64,000 nucleotides of DNA from Vicia villosa. Lineage: Eukaryota > Streptophyta > Magnoliopsida > Fabales > Fabaceae. Positions 57,206 through 64,000 of the stretch are shown here, in pieces. The notes under the pieces are model-generated. The model did no database searches and was not told the origin of the DNA. It saw only the letters and a list, made by a program, of their open reading frames with translations. Within the stretch, counting starts at the first letter, position 1, and each line of letters starts with the position of its first letter. Position numbers and translations under genes: made by a program. The stretch spans positions 496,001-560,000 of the forward strand of contig NW_026705323.1 in the NCBI RefSeq assembly GCF_029867415.1, read 5' to 3'.

Positions 57206-57624
57206 TCGGTGCATAATTGGTCGACGGCCCAAACATATGAAATGTCAGAAATATTAACACGGAGCTTCAGTTAAAACCTCGAGTGAATCGGACGAACGAA
57301 TTGTGAGATATGAATTTTTTATTGTCCGAAAACCTGCGGTTCAGCACCATTTTTCACTGCGAAATCTCGAGTAATTTGCAGATTCGACAACTTTCCTCAA
57401 AGAATTGGTTTCCGAGCCGAACACGCGGAAATTCAGCTCATACCACTTTCCAAACAGGACTTGTGAATTTTCTCGTATTTCCACCGTTTAAACCATTTTT
57501 CACGTCGCACTTCTTTAGAACCACAAGAAACTCTTATTGTTGTTTTTTCACTTTTCGAACGACGAAATAAACGTCGTTAATAACTTATAGCTCAAGTTAA
57601 GAGGGCAAATTTTGGGGTGCAACA
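57206..57624 (-). repeat. LTR-like fragment
   Basis: On the minus strand it starts TGTTGCACCCCAAAATTTGCC, a start resembling that of several Ty3/gypsy LTRs (compare TGTCATACCCCAAATTTGTCC of the Ogre above). It runs about 420 bp until LINE sequence begins. The other end and internal region are missing. Confidence 0.45.
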
Positions 57625-57649
57625 ATATCTGAAGTCACTTATTTAAAAA

Positions 57650-57780
57650 GAGGTGTCTTCGGATGTGCATCTCCGAAGACACTTTTTTTCTATAAAAAAA
57701 AAGGTGTCTTCAGATGTGCAAATCCGAAATCACATTTTTTTAAGAAAAATGTGTCTTCAAATATACACATCCGAAATATA
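57650..57780. repeat. Remnant of the TTCGGAA palindrome family
   Basis: Three degenerate palindromes of the form GTCTTCGGATGTGCATCTCCGAAGAC lie near 57654, 57711 and 57750, followed by TTTCACCACGG. This matches the right end of the 49917-53010 element in layout, so it is probably a truncated relative. Confidence 0.65.
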
Positions 57781-58130
57781 GGAATATTTTAAAAATTTCA
57801 CCACGGATTTGTAAGAAGGTATATGAATGTAAAAAAGAATTATCAGATCTTATTGGATCCATGAGTGTTAGTGAGGTTAATATGATTGGATGTATTAACC
57901 TTTTACCACCTTAAATCGTGCAATTTAGAATAACTTAAAGCTTCTAAATAACCATTCTTATTATAGTGTTTTAATTTAAACACTCGACGATTAGAGATTT
58001 ATTTTTGTCATGCTAATGCTAAGGAAGAATTTATTTGGTTGGTAAAGTAAAGCATTCTTATTGTTGGTATCTCTTTGATCAGACAAAATTAAATTCACTT
58101 TGCTTTACCCTTAGTAAATTTGTCTAGAGT
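57781..58130. other. No recognisable feature
   Basis: AT-rich sequence without supported gene or repeat boundary. Confidence 0.45.
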
Positions 58131-59130
58131 TTCATGCATTTTCTCTACTTCAATTTTTAAAGAGACATGGGTTTCACATTTAATCTATTCTAAAGATTGA
58201 TTTGTGATATCAACTATTTCATCCCCAAAAATTTTAATACTATTTTCTAGAAAATCAATGTAATCTTTAAAATCTACGGAGATTTTTTCTAGGTTTTCAT
58301 TCTCTTTACTAAGTTGACACTTAACTTAAATATTTTCCAATAAATTAGAGTTGTTACCCCAATATCATCTTCCTTTGTTGCTTTGAAAAAAATTATTCTT
58401 CTTTTACTGTGAGAATTCTTTCAAACGATAATGTTTTGTCATTTCTTAAAATAATACCTTTGAAGTTGAAGAATATGATGAAGATTATTCAAATGTTATT
58501 GAATATTTCTAAAAGCTAGAATACTTCTTTGTGCTTCAATATGTTATTTTACTTTGTAGATTTTTCCTGCGATTCAACATTATATTTTATATCTTTTGAA
58601 TAAAGTATTGGATCAAATTATATAATACTAATTTTTGAGTATGAGATATATTTTAAAAACACGTTGTCTAAAAAAACATCTAAGAAATCTAATGTTTGAG
58701 AACCATCTATGAAAATGATCTTCACTTTTACTTTGTGACTCATCTTCTTCAATATGTATGTTCATTCTCTCTTTCTCAATCATGGAAAAATCTCCATGGA
58801 TCACTTAAAGAGTTTCCCATACTTTATTGGATGAATTACAATTAAACATAAAGGTACTCTCTGGTGCTCCAAGAACTTGTCATCAAGTACATAGCTTTAA
58901 TACCATGTTTGACTTTTCTATACTTTATTCACTACTTTACTATTTATACAATAAATGGGACATACCATTGATATAAAAATCCCACAATTGAAAATCATTT
59001 TCTTCCACACAAAATTTGATTCTTGCTTTCCATGAGTCAAACCTTTCAACATAAAAAAATTGAGGCATATTTACGAAATTTGTTAAAAATCGAAGATACG
59101 TGGGCAATCATCATTCTCCCTTCCAAGACA
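58131..59130 (-). pseudogene. Degenerate copia gag remnant
   Basis: Read on the minus strand and across several frames, the sequence keeps copia gag phrases: a SWKAR-like stretch near 59030 and a block near 58720-58870 parallel to 63480-63650. The two regions are clearly related direct repeats about 4.8 kb apart. A primer-site-like TAGAATCAAATGC lies between this and the LTR at 59168. Too decayed for a lineage. Confidence 0.55.
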
Positions 59131-59167
59131 ATGAATACTATAACATAAATTAGCATTTGATTCTACT

Positions 59168-60392
59168 TGTTGGATAAATAACTTCAAACACACTGGGGAG
59201 TGAATTATAGAAGTTTAAAAATGTTGCCCAATTACAAAAATACTGATTTATAAAAACGTTTAAAACACTTACAAAGATAGGCAGCAAAATAATTAAAATA
59301 AGGAAAATGCAGAGATGAAGACAATGCAATACAACATAAAGAAACAAAGAACTAAAGTACATAGATGTGGGGAGAGAGAGATACACCAACAATTTATATA
59401 GGTTCGGCCAAAACACTACGTCTACTCCCAAGATTTTCTTATTAACTGATTCCAATATATTAGACGTGAGATTTTCATAGATTATACGCACAGATATGCT
59501 TTCAACTAAAGAAGATATTTTACACTTGGCTATTCTCCAAAACAAATAAGAGATTTTGTATCGGGATAATCTCATATCCAAACAGAGCATTTACTCTAGG
59601 ATAATCCTAGGTACTCCCTCCGTCCCAAATTATAAGAGAAATTCACTTTTTAGATTCATTGAATAATTAATGTATCTGATCTGTATATAGACCAGATACA
59701 TTAATTATTCAATGAATCAAAAAAGAGAATTTCTCTTATATTTTGGGACAGAGGGAGTACCAAATAAAGTTTTTTTTACAGCTTAACTCAATAACAAAAT
59801 GAAAGTCATTGACGCACTAAACCCATGAATTAAAAATATATTTTACTTGGATAATCTCAAGGAACAACATATATTTTAATTGGTTAAACTCAAGAACCAA
59901 ACAATGAATTCTTTCAAAGATATATATATGACACTTGAAACAAACCCTTTTGAGTTACATACAAAACTAATTCATCACTAAAACAACAAAAAGGCCCATC
60001 GATAATTTTCACTCTAAGAGTAGAAAGTAAAAAAGTATTAGAGGTATTTTCTGTATTTTGTTAAATGAGGAGAAACCTTATATTTATAGGATAAATATTT
60101 TCCCAAAAAGATAAAATATCCATGGCTCTTTTAGTGACTTAATTGATTAAGGCATATGGTTAATTAATTAGAAGCTTAAAAAATATGGCAACCTATACTC
60201 AAAAAAGGAAACCCTTCAACAGTTACGTGTCTTAACAAATTAGGAATATTCCTAATTAAATGAGACTCATTTTTCTTTGATTTAGTCGATTGGATTAATT
60301 CCTTAATCAATTAGGAAGTGAACAAATACTTCCTAAATAAGAAGGAACATTATTATTCAATCCTACACTGGTTGATGTCTTGTCTTGCTTCA
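59168..60392 (-). repeat. Probable copia LTR, minus strand, with a MITE inside
   Basis: On the minus strand a polypurine run AGGGGGAGAA (60393-60402) abuts TGAAGCAAGACAAG. The block ends TTTATCCAACA at 59168, followed by a decayed primer site and gag. A TATATAAA near 59395 would fit an LTR promoter. Start position is uncertain: a TG at 60367 is an alternative. The Stowaway at 59614-59757 is nested within it. Confidence 0.5.
59614..59757. mobile_element. Stowaway MITE, near-perfect 144-bp hairpin
   Basis: The element runs from CTCCCTCCGTCCCAAATTATA to its complement, ending TTTGGGACAGAGGGAG, and is flanked by TA on both sides. The two arms pair along almost their whole length, around a small loop near 59686. 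Terminal sequence and TA duplication identify Stowaway. Confidence 0.92.
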
Positions 60393-60402
60393 TTCTCCCC
60401 CT

Positions 60403-62354
60403 GAGAATTACAACAAACGGATGATTTGAACGATTTTCCTTACCCTTGAAGCATTCTTCATTTGGAACTTGCCACACTTTCCAAGTTTAGAATCCTTAGT
60501 TTACTTGCTACACAAGATCCAGACTGCCACTTCTTGTACCTTGAAATAGAAGAAACTTCTGAATTGCCCTGAACTTGTCTTTAACAGATAGGTCTGAACC
60601 TAAACTTTACAGCCAACAATTGCCCTTCTTGATGCTTAAGAGAAGATAACACATAACTACAATTGATACATAGTTCAAACCAGACCATGGATACTTTATA
60701 CACATACTCAGCTCCCGACAGAGTATATGAATCTTGTATTCAGGCTGTACATTCAATAAGTACTAAGTCTTCCGTCAAAGCACCTATTAGACACTCATAT
60801 AGAATTTACTGCTCACATCAGATCCTTCTAAATGATTTCTTCTTCATACATAAGAACATTCTTCTTAGCAAAGATGTTTCAACATCTGTTATGACATTAT
60901 TTATTAAGGCTTTTTGGATTTCACACTCATCATCTCTTTTATGACACTTGGGGAAAGACAGAGAAGGCACAACACACACCATCAACTCAGCTACACATCA
61001 GTCATGATTAAGGGATAATATATGCCATATCTCAATAAACTTTTCTTCAGACTTTAATTCTGATTTTGAGATAATGGATGTCATAATCTGTACCTACAGA
61101 GGAGATTCCCCCAATAAGGTTTCTAGAACAAATTTATGTATAACATAACACTTGAAAACAACTCAGATTCTTCACAGCAATTTGATTCCCTTAAGTCATC
61201 ACACAATATTCAAAACCATATTTCAATGTGAAAGAGACACAATATTCAGTTTTCACCACTAACTGTTCTATGGTTAAGAAAAACATTCCACATATCTGGT
61301 TCCTTTGATCAGAAGAGAATACCAGATATAAGCTCATCTTGAATTCTCATATAGGTCTTAAAAAAAACCTGAATGAATCCTTTTACTTGCACTGAGCTTT
61401 ACTCTCACATTCCCATATATATGCCCGAAATAAACTGACAATTGGGATGGAAGGTTCAGTTGATTGTATTCTGACCAATCAACACACAAGACAGATGTCT
61501 CCTCTTCCAGATCAGGAGTAGGTTCCAAATGAATGTACTCACACTACATTAGTTTAGTACTAGAACATATGTTCTTCAACTGGTAGCTGCATACCAGTAT
61601 ACCATCAGTTCCTTTTTCTTGGAACACACAACACTTGACAATCTTGAAGATCATCAAACAACTTTGCAGACGAATATGAGGAACAATGATCGATTGAACC
61701 TTTTCAACCTTAATAACCATGTCGTTATGAGTGGACTTGAGAGAGATCTCAAGTATCTTTGACACTTGCACTAAAGCTGAAAAATCTGCTTCAAACTCCG
61801 TTGAAAACCATATAACCCTAGACATCTTCTTTCAAAAACAGGATTTTGTATCAGATGCTATGCAGCGGAAAGTATTCATATATCAATAGAGATTACACAA
61901 TGCTTACTCCACGAACCAGTGGTAAGCATGACACCCAAGGATTGAAGCTGAACAATCCAACAATATGCTTGCTTCTTCTCCAAGCAACACAACTAGACCT
62001 AACCAATATTCAGACCAAAAAAAATAAGCACAAAGATTACCTTATCATTAACTTCACTCCCGCATGAAGGTTTTTGATACTCTTCTTCTGTACTTTGCTA
62101 TATGCTGAATAGAGCAATACAAATTCTTCACTCCCGCATGAAGCCTTTGGATATTCTTGGATTCAGCAATACCATCTTCTCTTGCCAAGAGAGTCCACCT
62201 GTTTTGGTCAGATTGGTTTAGTCTACCACACATAGGTCCGTCCTCCACTTCTAGGGACCATACAATATGAACAGCACTGTTCAAACAATCTTCTACCTTC
62301 AGCAGCCAGAAAGTATCCCTCATGGATCTCATCCAAAAACAGACAGGTTGCCTA
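60403..62354 (-). other. Non-coding internal retrotransposon-like region
   Basis: About 2 kb between a minus-strand primer binding site at 62355-62365 and a polypurine tract at 60393-60402. No gag or pol domain was recognised on either strand; open frames of up to 93 codons look unremarkable. A TTCACTCCCGCATGAAG phrase occurs twice (62052 and about 62127). It could be the interior of a non-autonomous element or a junction of two elements. Confidence 0.45.
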
Positions 62355-62365
62355 CTCTGATACCA
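62355..62365 (-). other. Primer binding site, initiator tRNA-Met type
   Basis: TGGTATCAGAG on the minus strand, two bases after the LTR-like block ending TTTTCA at 62368. It is an exact match to the usual copia site. Confidence 0.75.
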
Positions 62366-62367
62366 AT

Positions 62368-63018
62368 TGAAAATTTTGGTAAGACAGACTTAGAATGTCA
62401 TACACAATGTCACGACACCTTTTCTGTCATCAACTTAGCTGAGGCAGTACATACAGATCCCCCAAATTTAGAATACTTCTTGCATGCAGAAGTCCATGAG
62501 TGCCGGGATCATATTAGTTCAGTTAACACAAAAAAATCTGCTTTGTAGAGGTTCTGTGACAGCACAGTCATTAAGCAAAACACTAATGTCATGCACAAAG
62601 TTATGACATCCAAATTGAACAAACAAATAACCAATGCAAAAACATAAACAACACAGAGAATTGTTCACCCAGTTCGGTTCTAACTAACCTACTCTGAGGG
62701 CAAACAAGCCAGAAAGGAAATCCACTATCAGTAATCTTAATTTGAAGCTAAACTCCCCCGTTTACAACTTCGCACTTAAACCCTACCCAATGCAACTTCG
62801 CACTTAACATTAGGTGATGTTTTAGTGGAATCTGACATGATAATTTAATCACAAAACCAAAACATCTTGATCTTTATTCTACTTATTTGATCATTACTTC
62901 TTATTTAGATATAGAGACTTCATGACATGTTGTTCGGTATAAAGTATTGTCATAATCAAAATCATTCTAATAATTTGATTGTTACACGTAGTTGTACATG
63001 CAAGCACATAGATTTACA
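62368..63018 (-). repeat. SIRE-like copia LTR, minus strand
   Basis: On the minus strand it starts TGTAAATCTATG after an AT-rich GAGGGGA run and ends TTACCAAAATTTTCA before the primer site. The last 150 bases (GGTGAACAATTCTCTGTG, GTCATAACTTTGTGCATGAC) resemble LTR ends of SIRE/Maximus elements of legumes as I remember them. The start is less certain than the end. Confidence 0.55.
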
Positions 63019-63149
63019 TCCCCTCATATTTTTTATGATGACAATACATCTCAACATTTATCCCTCTTATTCAGGATAGGCTTGATATGATGACTCTCTA
63101 AAAAATATCTCCGATGTTGATTCTTCAAATATTCTTCTAGATGTTGACT

Positions 63150-63990
63150 CTTTAGAGCATCTTTCACTTACCTTGATATATCTTTCAAATGAGATATTTA
63201 GTCTGATTTTTCTATCATTTCTTCAAGTATTCTATTTGAAGTTGATGAACATCATGAAGATTCTTCAAAATTTCTTGAATTTTATTCATTTTCTAGAAGG
63301 TAGATTACTTCTTTGGTCTTCAATATGATTTTTCCTTTTTGTATTTTTCCCGAAATTCAATACAAACTTTTCTATCTTTCTAATCAAGTGTTAGGTAGTG
63401 TTTTTTACACCAATTTTTAATTTTGATATATTTGTAAGAAACACATCTTATAAAATAACTTCCAAGGATTCAAATGTTTGAGAACCATCCCCGAAGATGA
63501 TCTTCACTTTTACTTGGTGACTCATCTTCTTGGATATGTATGTTCACTCTCTCTTACTCAAACTTTAAAAATTATCCATGGATCATTTCATGAGTTTCCC
63601 ATAATTCCTAGGATGAATTAAAATTAATTATAGAGGTACTCGATGGTGCTTATAGCACTCATTGTTAAATACTTTCCATTACGATCAAGTTTGACTTTTC
63701 TCTTGTCATCTTTGGTACAAAGTTGATATGGTTTATTGACTACTTCATTATTAATTTATTAAGTAGGACTAAGAAAATCATTTATAAGAAAAACCACAGT
63801 TCAAAATCATTTAATTCAACAAAAAGTTCATTCTTGCTTTCCATAATTCGACTCATTCACCATGAAGCGATGGAGACGTATTTGTGAAAAGACCTTTGTC
63901 AAAAATAGAAGTGGTTTTTGCAATCATTCTTCCTCCTAATACGGGTATACTTATAATAAGAGTTAAGCTATGATGCTAATTATTGAACCA
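63150..63990 (-). pseudogene. Degenerate copia gag remnant at the window edge
   Basis: On the minus strand a primer-site-like TAGCATCATAGC near 63965 is followed by a weakly preserved gag: a WKAR-like stretch near 63835, a DKRKVKLDRNGKY-like stretch near 63690, then decayed sequence. It parallels 58131-59130. Its LTR, if present, lies beyond the right edge of the window. Confidence 0.55.
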
Positions 63991-64000
63991 TTGACTCCAA

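Noticed and set aside
62054..62548. Frames of 92-93 codons near the minus-strand primer site as gag
   Set aside because: Neither has gag-like motifs. One is antisense and the other spans the LTR end.

Overview
This window is repeat-dominated nuclear DNA of a legume. Three observations point to the IRLC clade, probably tribe Fabeae (pea, vetch, lentil or grass pea): a 21.5 kb Ogre-type Ty3/gypsy element with 4.6 kb LTRs, a two-exon gene for a nodule-specific cysteine-rich (NCR) peptide, and several legume-style MITEs. Species cannot be settled from the sequence. No bacterial, organellar, rRNA or tRNA genes were seen.

Layout. 1-3999: 3' part of a Tekay-like chromovirus (RNase H, integrase, chromodomain tail, polypurine tract, 3' LTR). 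4000-4867: TA microsatellite, truncated Stowaway MITE and a second chromovirus LTR remnant. 4868-44357: an old Ty1/copia block. It starts with a truncated RT-RNase H piece, then an LTR used on both sides, then a full copia element split by two younger insertions. One is an Ogre element at 7012-28517 (TSD GCTTC). The other is an Athila-type element on the minus strand at 29060-40749 (TSD TCGTG). LTR differences counted by eye rank the ages: about 32 in 374 bp (copia), 9 plus one indel in 1353 bp (Athila) and about 4 plus one indel in 4578 bp (Ogre).

44358-49900 is less dense: a decayed clpC-like exon, an inverted-repeat element, a Stowaway MITE, a hAT-type element with 8-bp TSD, and the only intact host-type gene seen, an NCR gene on the minus strand at 48664-48971. 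49917-53010 is a terminal-inverted-repeat element carrying a broken plant-mobile-domain (MAIN-like) gene and many copies of a 20-bp palindrome. 53369-57624 holds a hairpin MITE within a TA microsatellite, two L1-type LINE remnants in opposite orientation, and an LTR fragment. 57650-64000 is old minus-strand copia debris: gag remnants, two LTR-like blocks, and a second Stowaway MITE nested in one of them.

The Ogre element is nearly complete. It has an extra ORF1 before gag, gag-protease, a 251-bp intron that restores the frame into RT-RNase H-aRNase H-integrase, a structured 3' untranslated region, and one in-frame stop in pol. Its LTRs carry five hairpins whose stems vary by paired changes, and its 3' untranslated region carries four more. 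These covarying hairpin sets, the NCR gene and the recurring short palindrome arrays in unrelated elements are the main points of interest.
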